Of a DNA stretch of 64,000 nucleotides, positions 12,501 to 23,202 are shown piece by piece; the stretch's first letter is position 1, and every line of letters begins with the position of its first letter. The translations under genes and the position numbers were made by a program. The stretch lies in NCBI RefSeq assembly GCF_000213175.1, contig NW_009799179.1, positions 5,491,658 to 5,555,657 of the forward strand, given 5' to 3'. Source of the DNA: Neurospora tetrasperma FGSC 2508. Taxonomy: Eukaryota > Ascomycota > Sordariomycetes > Sordariales > Sordariaceae. The notes beneath the pieces were generated by a model. It was given only the letters and a program-made list of their open reading frames with translations. It did no database searches and was not told the DNA's origin.

Positions 12501-13934
12501 TGAGTGGTCCGACATTTCGCTCTCTTGCGCCTCTGATCACGCCCTTGCAAGATATTCGACAGAAGTTGAGGGCGGCCACGTGGTTCTGAGGGGAAAACTT
12601 CAATCCCTCCGAATATCTCAGTGCGCGGACGCATCAAGCCTCTTCTGCCCGAAAATGCCACCGCAAAAGCTCGGCCTTGATAGGGGGAGCCGTGAAGACG
12701 GACCTCTCAGGTTGAACACTCAAATATGGATATTTGGACGCTGAAGGAGACAAAGAAACCCGAGAGAATGTGCCTCTTCGTAGGGGTCGTCACTGCAGGC
12801 GTGGGGGCCGTTGTACGACAGATGTAATTACACAACATCGACTCTAATTTCGTCCCGCGATTTGAGCCGCAATCTAGCTCTTCGACATGCCCGAACACGC
12901 AATCCTTCGGTCAAGTGGTTCAAGCAATATCATTGAATCGCCAACTACCCGCAAAGAATATCAAGATTGACGCAGCTTGCTCGTCTGTTTCATGTTCCTG
13001 CAGCAAGCAACGCCCGACTGAAGCAGGACATCAGTAGCCGTCGATCACGATAGCTTGCAGAGGTGGCGTAGCGAGCTTTTTCGAGGCGTCATTATAGGGC
13101 CAGGCTCCAGGCCACAAGGCGTTCTGTTATGTTGGCTAAATGTCCACTACAGTTGCTACAGCGGTCTTGGTTGTGCTTGCTAGCACCGTGTGAGATGGAA
13201 ATACCTACTTCCATCTGGACTTCACTCTGGGGCTTGTGGAAGTTACTACCATAGGACATCCACTGATCACTCAAGAGAACCAGATGTCAACTGGCGGTTA
13301 CGCAAAGCGCCGACTATTTCCGGCAATCTGTCTGTATCCGTTCCTGGTATGATGTCAATCTACACCACCGTCTATAACACAACCCTAATTTGTTTGTCAG
13401 TTTGGTTCTTTTGACGAGGCAAAACAAGGGTGGAACAAGGCCAACCTAGAGACCTCTTTGATCTAAGGAAGAGAACAACTCTTTCCCATTCGTAGAGGTT
13501 CGACAATGACCAGTTAGGGCTCTCAACGCTACACTACAGAAGCACCTCTCCGTCCTCTCCAGAACGTCAAGATACTAATTCACAGCATTTATTCGCGAGA
13601 AGCTCAGCCCCTATCTTTTGCGGTCGACAAGTGAATTGGAGCATGCAATTGCCCGAGGGGGGTCATAGTTCTTGGGCATCAAATTTCGCAAGCTCCGTCG
13701 CCCCCGTGGAAGGCCGATCCTGGCGCACGAACCGATTCAGCTTCATAAAATGATGGTTGATCAGCTCAGGGCCGTTCTATCACCTACGAAAGGCAGTCGG
13801 GACCTTGCAGGAGCTGTTCCAGTGTCATTTCATCTTTAACGCCCGCCTGTTCTTCGGGACCGGGTGGCCGATGTCGTCCCTCCGTCTATGTTCATCCCTG
13901 TCGAGACAGGCGGAAGTGCGACAGTGTCCAAAAT
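9521..13934. other. gene-poor region, no gene supported
   Basis: Short open frames on both strands, none with recognisable motifs or fungal-type introns joining them. Several minus-strand pieces between 12190 and 13280 have protein-like composition, but they lie in different frames with stops between them. They could be remains of an old gene, though I see no family signature. Nothing else is evident. Confidence 0.35.
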
Positions 13935-14200
13935 ATGAAGGCATACTCCATCCAGTTCATGATAAATTTGGGCGGCTGTTTACCTGCTCCAGGAACAGCC
14001 ACCAATCTGAGTCCGAAATGTCTTACACTTGCTTTCGGAACAGATCGCAGCCCGTATATCAGACCAATTACACGCATACAGGCATCTATCTGGATGAAGA
14101 AGGCTCTCCAGTCCAACGGCGTGAGCGGTTTGAAAGTCCCGATGTTTTTTTTTTTCTTTTCTTTTCTTTTTTTATTATTCTTTTCTCTGATCTCTTTTTC

Positions 14201-14235
<35 letters not shown>

Positions 14236-14483
14236 GTCTTAGGGCAGTTCTACAAGTTCTCGACAAACGTCGTAAATTTGTGTACAAGCTGACTGGCGAG
14301 CTTTGGGGGCAAAATTCTAGCTTGCCGTTTGGTTGGATTGTCGTTCACTGCCGATCATTGGCAGTCACAAATATCTGCTATGAGGTAGACGAGCAGAAAT
14401 TGATGCGCAAGCGCAATTTGGGCCGAATATTCATCGCGCGAACGCGATTCTCATATCACAGGTTTCCCGGAAAGTGGATATAA
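13935..14483 (+). other. open frame interrupted by a T-rich tract; possible gene remnant
   Basis: An open frame of 182 codons runs straight through a 90-bp T-rich tract (14145-14234, ending in 31 consecutive T), which would encode poly-Phe/Leu/Ser and is unlikely to be real protein. The roughly 80 codons to the right (RAVLQVLDKRRKFVYKL onward) have a balanced, protein-like composition, with no family I recognise. The layout, coding-like sequence with an A/T tract in the middle, resembles the broken gene at 21.8-24.8 kb. This could equally be chance; confidence is low. Confidence 0.2.
14145..14234. repeat. T-rich low-complexity tract
   Basis: About 90 bp of almost pure T with scattered C and A, ending in 31 consecutive T (14204-14234). 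It may be a microsatellite, the poly(A) tail of a minus-oriented retroposed copy with nothing else left, or an assembly-filled gap. The sequence alone does not decide. Confidence 0.8.
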
Positions 14484-17400
14484 ACCGTTGAGATGGCAGC
14501 GTGATTCTCAGCCGCAAACAATTGAAAGAGAAGAAAAAAAAAAAGAAAAAAAAATTCATCGCTGCTAACGGGCTCGTTTGGCTAATGTTACAATGTTGCG
14601 GGTAAAACGAAAATCCCGGGACATGAGTCTAGGCTGCGGGCTCGAATGATGTTGCCACCGCCACTCCTCCTCCGGGAACACCAGGACGACTTAATTTCCC
14701 CAAATTGTCGCAAGGTCGACATCTAGGGCAGTCTAGAAGACCATCACCGGCATGACAACGGCGCGAAACTTTCTTCACCAGCCATTCGTGTCAATCTGCT
14801 CTGCAACCATATTCCACTCTTTCGTTTCTCTTTTTGTGTTCATAGCACGCTGTTCAGCGAATTGAACAGAAGAGTGCGTACGATGCTTGAGGGGGCAATT
14901 CAAAATCCGCGTTCTGACACAAGGTCTTTTCCTAGTCCCCGTCTTTTCTCCAGCGGACAACATGGCCAGACCCGGGCTCGAAGGGTAGCCTGGTAGGGCT
15001 TCAGCAAGCCCACAGATACCGTTTCACGCAGATGGTTGAAAAACGCTCAGCTGATCGATCAACTTCAGGCCTCGGGGGGCAAAGTGATTGCTCCGACCTC
15101 ATGCTCTGGGAGATATCGAGATCAGCATCAGCCTAGGAAGAAGAGCTCCTTAGATCAACCTTTTGCTCTTCAATACGGGGGTGGTAAGCGTACATACACT
15201 ACACAACTCAGAGCTCAGTGGCTACCAGGAATCACAACAATATGCTAGCAGGGGTAACTGAAAGGAGAAGCTCTTCCCTTCGCCCAAACATGGGCCACGA
15301 GGCATGGTGTTTTCTCATCCAGGTCTATCTGTACCCCATACGGGGACCCCCTTCTCGCCTTCATATCCATACATCTACGAACACGATTGGCCCTACTCGT
15401 CGCCTGTTCTGTCTCAACACGGTATCTCACCCGTGTCACCCTATGTCTCGGCACCCAGAACCGAGAGCGGAGACGAAAAGAGAAGAAGAGACAACCAGAT
15501 GGAAGGAGAGAACGGGCTCTGACTGCTGTCTCGGGGGGAGTATCCGGATGTGACCTAACCCCCCCTCATGTTGTTGCTCCCCACAAAGCCACACAAAGGT
15601 CGGCGGCATTGGCTAAGCCTGTACTGTCGCCAATGACACCATCTTCAGCAAGGAGTTCGAGGCCGTTGACGAATGGCAGGTCAGAGGGAGCTTTCCCCTT
15701 CCCACATTTCCTGCTTCGAGGCGGCGGGTAAGGAAGAGGGGTATGGGACACTGACGAGTTTATGGAGACTAGGTGGTGAGCGTTGAATGGACGGATAATG
15801 GATGCTGAACAGAAGTACACTGACTTGGACAGGGGGACACACACACAGTGCTGTGTACATGCCTCTCTCCTCAACTGCCTGGCAACTTGGCTGCCTAGTA
15901 CACCTGGCTACAGCTACCTACATGAGGAGGACGGGGAGGGGGGCCTTTAGTTGGCTTCGGCTGGGTGTAGATGGAGACCGGTGGATGATCAGTATCCTAC
16001 TCTGCCTCCTCATCTCATCGGCCTGGAGGCCAAAAAGAGTTCAACCTACGTTAGACGGGAGCACGCCAAGAGCTGATTGCCTGCCCATCACCTATCGTCG
16101 TGTCACACTTTGAATGGAAAACTCAGGTGGGAGGAGGCGACAGAGTAGGGACCACGCTACGCTACGTCGTAAATGTCGAGGCGGCGTCTTGCACAGTACG
16201 GAGGAAAAAAGGATCGGGTGAAGCTTTCGAAACAGGATCGCAATTACGACACAATGCGCTGTGGAAACCCAAGCTGTTGTCGTTTTCACTTGCTGGGTCC
16301 CCCCGAAATTCCGGTATATTTGTGTCGTGGAGAAGGGGGCCAGGCGGTGAGGGCATCTGGGGCCCCCATTCGGGAGATTGAGTGGAGGAAACCCGGGCGT
16401 CATCTTCCGGTTGTCAGAGGAAAATGGGCTTCTTTGATAACGATAACCCTTGACTACCTACCTACCTACCTACCGATAAGACGGTACTTACTTCTAGGAT
16501 GGATACCTAGGAAAGCGGCGGCATGAGAGTCGCGCCCTACGGAAACAAACCACGGCTGCTGAATCTCGCTTGCTTGCTTGCTTGGGGGGATGTTGGAGAG
16601 CAAGAGATTTTGCGAAGAGACACGGAGACACGCTAACGGCGAGAACTCGTACATACACTAAAAACTGCAATCTTGAAACTTGAGGGATTTATGTTTGCGC
16701 GGGTTGGGTGAGTCGCGGTGGTGGGTGTTGTTGGCAACTTTGGTTAAACACACATGACCATCGTCATGCCGCGATGCTTAAATGTCTGACAAGCCTCTTA
16801 CCGCAAGCCTCCCCCCCCTTTTCCACTTCCTTGCACTATGTACACTTCACGTTGTCACAAGTTTCAATGCGGTTCGGTGCGGTACGGTGCGGTGTTTTTT
16901 GTTAATTTTTACCTTAACTGACATGCTGGTCCAAACAGAGGGAAAAAATTCTACTTTTTAGTGAATGAGTGAGAATGTAACCTTCTCTCGTAGAGGCGAA
17001 ACAAACTGCCGTTGTGGATAATCTTCCTTCGCGTCTCCTTCTTTCTGTCTTGGTGTCTTTTCTTTTTTTATTTATTTTTATTTTCTGTCCTATTATGTCC
17101 CGTTTTCCACTCCTTCCTACCTACCTACCTACCTATGAAAGCGTGGTCTGTAATTCGCCACCCTTAGTTCCACTCTCTCTTTGCACAAGGACCAGACTAC
17201 TGGGCCTCGAAATTGAACACGTACCAGTCAGTACAGGGAATACCGATGGTTGGGAATTCATCAAGGTGAAAAGGCTCAAAATTGGGAAAGTCGAAGGTGG
17301 TTTTCCTTTCGTCCATATACGATGCGCCTTCATGCGTACGCTCTCTCTGTCGGACTGGACTAGACCATGGGGGAGGGGGCAAGGAAGGAGATTCAGATGA

Positions 17401-18857
17401 GCCTCGTACGTGGCTGGGTGTGTGTGCTCTTCTCTTCCTCGTCTTGCCATGTCTTGAATCTATCTTTGTAGACGAGCAAGCAAGCAAGCAAGCAAGCAAA
17501 AGAACAGAGATGAGCATTTGCTATTACCGTATGGTAACACGGCAATTCCCAGTTGTTTCTCCGAGTCTTTGAAGTTGTTGAGGGAGAGAAGAGAAACCCA
17601 TTTGGAACTCCTCGGCAAGATAGGTAGGTAGGTAGGTAGGTAGGTAGATAGGTAAGGAAGCCGAAAACGAAAAAGGAAAACGAAAGGGTGCCACTTCATA
17701 CCGAGGAAACGGGGAGTGAGAGTTGTTCTGACATCAAGTCTCCTATTTCTTTCCTTCCTTTTTTTCTTTTTTCAACGCCAAGGCTCTGGCTTCATGATGG
17801 AGACATGGTTTCCACAGGACATTTAAGTTTACCGACCGAAATCCGGCACTAAGATGAAACAGCCCCCCTCATTGTTCGTGAACGAGATCGACCCTTCCAA
17901 GGACCGGAAGAAGAGAGGTGAAGGTGAACGATGAACACGCGGGTGCATAAGCCGTGGTCATTAGGTAACGGGAGGGCTCGCTTGGGAATCGTCTGGATGG
18001 GGAAAGGTTGAGAAAAGCTTAGCTTAGCTTCGCTTCATTCGTTAACAAACTGAGCTCGGTTGAATGGAAACACATAATTCTGAATGAGCCCAAGTTACCT
18101 ACCTGGGTGACTTCGCATTCTTTGTTATTGTGACAAATCGGTCGGAATTGAGAAACAGGTGATGTGAGGCGAACGCAATTCGACCATGAGAGACAGAGAC
18201 TCGGGAGCGGATATACCACCAGGCTACAGAACACCTGTTCGTCTTGTCTTGGTGGTGCGATCGTGTCTCGAACCCTTATTTCTTGAAAGCCGTACTGGTG
18301 TCTAATTAGAGGCATATGGGTGTCTGACATGGCTGTTTGCCTCTGTCTAATGTGTATGTCTCTCTCTATATGCCTGTCGGTATGCCTGTCTAGATAAATA
18401 ATGCTGTCTTGGCTGTCTGATGTCTGATGACGGAGCCTTGGCGTGATTTTGTGTCGTACGACATCAGTCCCTGAGCAGGAGTACAGTGTAGGAGTAGTTG
18501 GACTGGGAGGCGTATCTACCCAGAATGTGAGTGAATGTTGTCTGAAGCCAATGATAAGACGAGATGAGAGAGGAAGAGAGACAGAGAGAGAGAGGGATGA
18601 GAGCTTCGGCCTCACTTCGGGAGCGTTTCTTACACTTGACGGTAAACAAAGAGCAGGAGAGTATTCGACCGACCGTCCCAATCGGTAGACATATCCTCTC
18701 CTTTGAAATCTCAACAACAACCGATTCGTCTACAAGCAACGAGTAACCTCTATTCTATATGGCTTCGCCGACAGCACTCTCCTCTAATTCCACCTCCAAA
18801 GTCTAATCTACCACAATCAACCCAGCCTTTCCGTTCTTATGTTGCCAACCTCCAGGT
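14484..18857. other. gene-poor region with tetranucleotide repeats
   Basis: No supported gene. It holds several short microsatellites: CCTA repeats near 16456-16474 and 17117-17135, CTTG near 16567-16584, CAAG near 17474-17498, GTAG near 17620-17650, and GCGGT repeats near 16866-16892. A 233-codon minus frame at 18019-18720 is rich in Ser, His and Arg dipeptide-like runs derived from simple sequence, and is rejected. The right end should include the 3' untranslated part of the phosphatase gene. Confidence 0.4.
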
Positions 18858-20822
18858 CTAGTTCTTCAAGACCAACGCATCCCTAATCTCCAAAGTAACC
18901 TTCCCCTCCCCGCTGCTCTCCGGCACAAACTTAACACTCCCTAAATCCCTCACCACCCAATCCGGACCTGCTTCCAGCACCTGCTCAACCGTATGGCTGG
19001 TGACCAAGCCGATGACCTTGCAACCCGCGGCTTTGCCGGCGCGGATACCCGCGGGTGCGTCTTCCAGCACTAAGACCTCGGCGTTTGGGTTTGAGAGGCT
19101 GAGGCGTTCGCGACCGAGCAAGTAGCAGGCGGGATCGGGCTTGCCGTTCACGACGGATTCGGCGGAGATGAGGTGCTCGGGGTGGGGGAGGGAGAGGACG
19201 TCTAACCACTTTTGAGGTGTTAGCTTCTAGGTTGGATACGAGCAAGTGGGAAAATGATGGTGAGGTGTGAGGCGGTAAAGAGGTCTTGAAGAGGGTGGAA
19301 TGGGTTAAGGGAAGTGATGTGGGAGATAGTTAAGAATTGAATGGTTATCAGGTACCAGGTAGGTAAGGAGAAAGAAAAATGGAAGGGATGTGAGGGAAGT
19401 TGAGGTAAAAGTCGGATCAGGAGTGGATGGGGTGAGTAGATAGATACTGATAGCTGGGTGGGAGCGGCGCAAACTAGGTGAGTGGGTGTAGAAGGGTGGA
19501 AAGGGGGATGGCATATGGGAAGGTAATCTGAACCGTGAAAAGGATGATGAATATTAGAGAGTATGGTACGGGGAGAATGTAGGGGGCCATGTTGGAAGTC
19601 GATAGGACGGGGATGTAGTGAAGAACAAGGGTAAACCGATCAATAGTGTTGGTAGAAGAGTGGTTCAAGAGATAATTTGAACATGAGTCTGATGGGCGAA
19701 TGCGGGAAAGCAATGGCAACTCTGGCAAGAAGACCATTGCAAAAGAAGTGTGGTAACTTGTATGAAGGATTGAGGAGCCCAGATGAATAACAGAGGGCCA
19801 TTGATAACAAAAAGCACGGATGAAATGATGCGTGACTCCCAAGAAACGGCATGAAGATTATGTCAAATGAGAGAGGTTATGTGGAGTGAGATATGTGTAG
19901 ATGTGCAAGAATGGAGAGTGAAGAACATATTCGAACAAAGTTTGCAGAAGTTTAACAGGGGGAGTGGATGAAGAGTAACAGCAGCGAGTTCACTTACCCC
20001 AGAAACGAGCGGCAAAGTACCTGAAGTAACGATGGCCCACGGCTTCTTACGATCTATCAAGGCCTGAAGCAGGGCGCGGGCGCCGGGGATCTCAACCGCG
20101 TCGTTGCCATACTTCTTAGGGAGAAGACCCTCCATGTGCTGAACATCTGGCATGATTCAGTGTTGTTAGTGCGGTGTGTTGCCTAGGTTTGGTTGACCAG
20201 CTGCAGGCCAACCTGCGGCTCGGACTTCAAACTGACTTACACTCCAAAGTTGCCTTCTCCGGGGCAAGTTCTTTGAGAATATCAATGGATCTTCTGCCAT
20301 GGGAGGTCCTGGATCATAGGAGATTAACGGGTCAGTTGGAAATCATCGGTAATCGATGAGTGACCGGAAGGTATGGTGGTGGTGATAATGACTTACTGGA
20401 GGATGACCTCGGGCGAGTGCCCGATCTCCTTACCGATGCTATTTATGTTGACATTTGTCAGCAAGTCTCATGAATCGTATATACGAGATCAAATTCACGA
20501 AGTGGTGACTCCTAATATCTTCGTGGCAATGGATACCCTGGTTCCCTTCTTGACTGTCTTGCCTTATGCTATCTGCATCTTCTTACGGCCGGACAGACAC
20601 TCGGGTGTATCTCCATGTTGGGCTCGTAAAACCGAGCATACTTGCTGTCCTTCGCCATATAGGCTTATGAGGAATTTAGACTTACGCCTCCCAATGTTTC
20701 TCAACAGCAGCGGTAGAGTCAATGATGGTGCCATCCATGTCGAAGAGAAGGCCGTCGAAGGTGACCTGAACGGGGGGCGCGGAGAAGTCCGCGCCCGAAG
20801 TGTCGATAAAGGTGCTTCCCAT
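18858..20822 (-). CDS. gpp1: glycerol-1-phosphate phosphohydrolase (Gpp1/Rhr2 type, HAD superfamily)
   Basis: Cytosolic HAD phosphatase that makes glycerol from glycerol phosphate, the last step of osmolyte synthesis. Exons: 20822-20686, 20438-20397, 20308-20241, 20146-19998, 19208-18858, giving 248 residues (yeast Gpp1 has 250). Seen: motif I LLFDMDGTIIDST with nucleophile D28 and D30; SHGRRS; the Y-VQHMEG..PKKYG segment that aligns with yeast YVNKLEGEIPEKYG; motif II AIVTSGT; motif III lysine in NGKPDPACYLLGR; and VLEDAPAGIRAGKAAGCKVIG with the motif IV acid. The joins reproduce the order and spacing of the yeast protein, which supports all four introns. Three introns are 88-247 bp, but the last is 789 bp (19209-19997), odd for this genome. 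Closely related 2-deoxyglucose-6-phosphatases (Dog1/2) share these motifs, so exact substrate is less sure than family. The symbol is by similarity. Confidence 0.88.
19209..19997 (-). other. unusually long intron of the phosphatase gene
   Basis: 789 bp between donor GTAAGT (19997-19992) and an AAAAG acceptor before TGGTTAGAC. On the gene strand it is strongly pyrimidine-rich and contains minus-strand open frames up to 122 codons that I judge to be simple-sequence artefacts. I see no transposon ends in it. Confidence 0.7.
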
Positions 20823-21846
20823 CTTGCCTATATCAAGTGTCAGAAAGAATAGTTGATATTGCGCCTTTGCAGGTCTTTCTCTTTGTGTCGCGATCTAGAC
20901 AGAACACCCAAGTTGGCAGCATGACGGCGCTTTTGGGTGATTATTAGTCATGCCGGTGTCAACGTACCTTGAGCCTACTGTTCCCTACGGGCTGAGTAGT
21001 AGCTAGAATATCCAAATGATTCAGAAGATTGACGGTGCACCTGGCTGCGGTGATCAGAACGGTTGACACGGGGCCGGGTTGTGAAGACGGAACCGGGGGA
21101 GACGTCGTGGATGACTCGGGGCGGGCGGACGGCATCGGCAGCCAAGTACATTAGCCAGAGCCCTAACCCTCTGCGGCATTGTTCGCATCGAATCGGCAGT
21201 CGTTATCCCGATTGACGAACCCCTCATAGTCAGCCAGGCACTTGCCATTTTTGTTCGGCATTAACAATCCGCAACGCATGGCAGCTTAGGTCATCCACCC
21301 GTGAACACCACCTTTGATCACGTCAGCCCTCAGGCAGCCAAGCCGATTACCTTCAAGGCTGAACTTGCAAACAATGAAGAGTGGCAGTTAAGCTTTGCCA
21401 TTATGACCTTCAACCGCTTTTCTGGATCGTTGGTCGCTGCGTTTTTCGCCTAGGCTGTTGATGGCCAATTGAGCCTGCTGCCCTGCCTCACTGGTTGGAG
21501 CCTCCGAGGCTGAGCACCATTGTGGTGTGGCACGATTGGCAACATCTCGAACGAAATGGACGGTCAGAAGCCGCTCACAACCAACGGGGGATTATGCCTT
21601 GGGCATCGGACAGACTGTGACTCTTCATTTTTGACATTATCAAAACCCATGAACAGCTGAAAAGATGCCCGATTGCCGCCCTCTTCATCTCCCTTTCCAC
21701 TTCTGATACCCGAACTCACGCACAGTTACGCTTCCGATACCCCAGCTGATTTCACTTGACTGAGCCTGATTCCAGTAAGTCGCAGTGAAAGAGTCCCGAT
21801 AATTTGTCTCCATGGCATTGCTGACATCTCCCCGCTCTCAGCAGCC
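20823..21846. other. intergenic, divergent promoters
   Basis: About 1 kb between the phosphatase (minus) and the multidomain gene (plus). No coding frame is supported. It should contain both promoters. Confidence 0.5.
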
Positions 21847-23202
21847 ATGACTATGAACAAGCTTGATAATGAAGGTCACGAGGCTCAACACCTCGATGTT
21901 TCTCGCTCGGCGCTCACCCATATTATCATTGGTGTTATCGCGGCTACAAAAGTGTCTGAAGGTATTTCAGAGCACGCACGATCTATCATATCAAACACCG
22001 GGCTCATCATCCAGCCGAAGAGGGACACCTTTACGATAAGGGAATGGCTCGATAATGCCGTTCTTCAAACCAAAGATAACTCACCCGAGTCGCAAGCATC
22101 ATGGCAACTGATCCATCTCGCACTTGGTGTCTCAGTGCTGCGTCACAAGGCCAGACAGGGCCAGCCTATTGATGGCGCCGACCTAGACTTGGTATGGGGA
22201 CTTGTCAGAGACGCAGTTACCGACCCAGTCCTTGCGCCACTTCTACCGGGCGCGTCCCGTAGTGCACAAGGCTTCCTCAGCGTTCCTCTTTGCAGCCTCA
22301 TCAAAGACAATAGGATTGACGAGCTTTGGCGACTGCACGTTTGGCTGCCGGATGGTCACAGAGGAAACCGTGACTTTGCTATCCATTCACACCAACCTTT
22401 TGCTCAAAGCTGGATTCTTGCGGGTGAAGGCCGCGATCACCAATATGCGGTTACAGAACCGGAAGCCAAAGGTGCGCTGGACACGCCATATGCCCAATAC
22501 AGGATCGCCTGGAGCGGCACAGGGAAAGGTCACGGGACAGCCTATGTGCCACATCAGTCTTACTCCATCGTCGAGAATACCGGGAAGATTGTTCACATCA
22601 AGCAGGTTGAGACTGCGCTTCATACTCGCGATATGAGCTACACTGTTGGAGCCGGTGTACTCCACAGAACCAAAGTGCCAGCGGATACCTTGCATGCGAC
22701 TCTCTTCTACTTTGATTCCAGCCGAGGATTCATACAAGACGCGCCAGTGCTTGGGCCTGCGGATGGAGAATCTTACAAACAATATCGGGACGTGGGTAGC
22801 CAGCCACCTTCGTCGCTCGCCAACATGGTGGAGGTAGTCCGCTCCTTTGAGAGACTGATGGGAGAAGGACAGCAATGTATGCATAGCGTAAATCTGGAAT
22901 TGGCGCTGCGTAACTTCAACAGTGCGCTTGCTCTTTGCGAATCAGGGGCTGCTTCCGGTGCCGTCCCGGACGGTGACCGTTACAAACAGTTGGTTTTTAC
23001 CAAACTCGGTGGTACATACAGACGCCTTGGCAAGTATGAGCAGGCAAAAGACTTGCTCGAGCAAGCAATGGCCATGTCGGCCTCAAGTGAGCTGCGCATC
23101 GAAGCCAGTGGCGAGCTTGGCGTTATCTATCGGCACATGGACCTGATGGATGATGCAAAGCGTGTGCTTCGGGTTCAGTATGAAACAGCAAAGGAGTTTT
23201 AG
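21847..23202 (+). CDS. cupin-like/TPR protein, intact N-terminal part of a decayed multidomain gene
   Basis: An uninterrupted 451-codon frame from ATG to stop. Residues 1-150 are helical with no motif I know. Residues about 160-310 look like a cupin fold: RGNRDFAIHSHQPFAQSW with the HxH of cupin motif 1 and a following E, then about 75 residues later TVGAGVLHRTKV, which fits motif 2, ending DTLHATLFYFDSSRG. Residues about 340-451 are TPR-like, with NLELALRNFNSALALCE, then KLGGTYRRLGKYEQAKDLLEQA, then GELGVIYRHMDLMDDAKRVL. The stop at 23200-23202 cuts a TPR helix, and recognisable coding sequence continues in the same frame beyond it, so the natural protein was longer. Whether this shortened frame is still translated is unknown. 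Domain names are inference from motifs read by eye. Confidence 0.6.
   Translation: MTMNKLDNEGHEAQHLDVSRSALTHIIIGVIAATKVSEGISEHARSIISNTGLIIQPKRDTFTIREWLDNAVLQTKDNSPESQASWQLIHLALGVSVLRHKARQGQPIDGADLDLVWGLVRDAVTDPVLAPLLPGASRSAQGFLSVPLCSLIKDNRIDELWRLHVWLPDGHRGNRDFAIHSHQPFAQSWILAGEGRDHQYAVTEPEAKGALDTPYAQYRIAWSGTGKGHGTAYVPHQSYSIVENTGKIVHIKQVETALHTRDMSYTVGAGVLHRTKVPADTLHATLFYFDSSRGFIQDAPVLGPADGESYKQYRDVGSQPPSSLANMVEVVRSFERLMGEGQQCMHSVNLELALRNFNSALALCESGAASGAVPDGDRYKQLVFTKLGGTYRRLGKYEQAKDLLEQAMAMSASSELRIEASGELGVIYRHMDLMDDAKRVLRVQYETAKEF

Noticed and set aside
14630-14660. Possible tRNA B-box (GGGCTCGAATG)
   Set aside because: No matching A-box at the right distance and no cloverleaf could be drawn; similar words near 14968 and 23500 fail the same test.
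18019-18720. 233-codon minus frame
   Set aside because: Composition comes from simple-sequence stretches (TCTC, GTCTGTC repeats); no motif and no intron structure.
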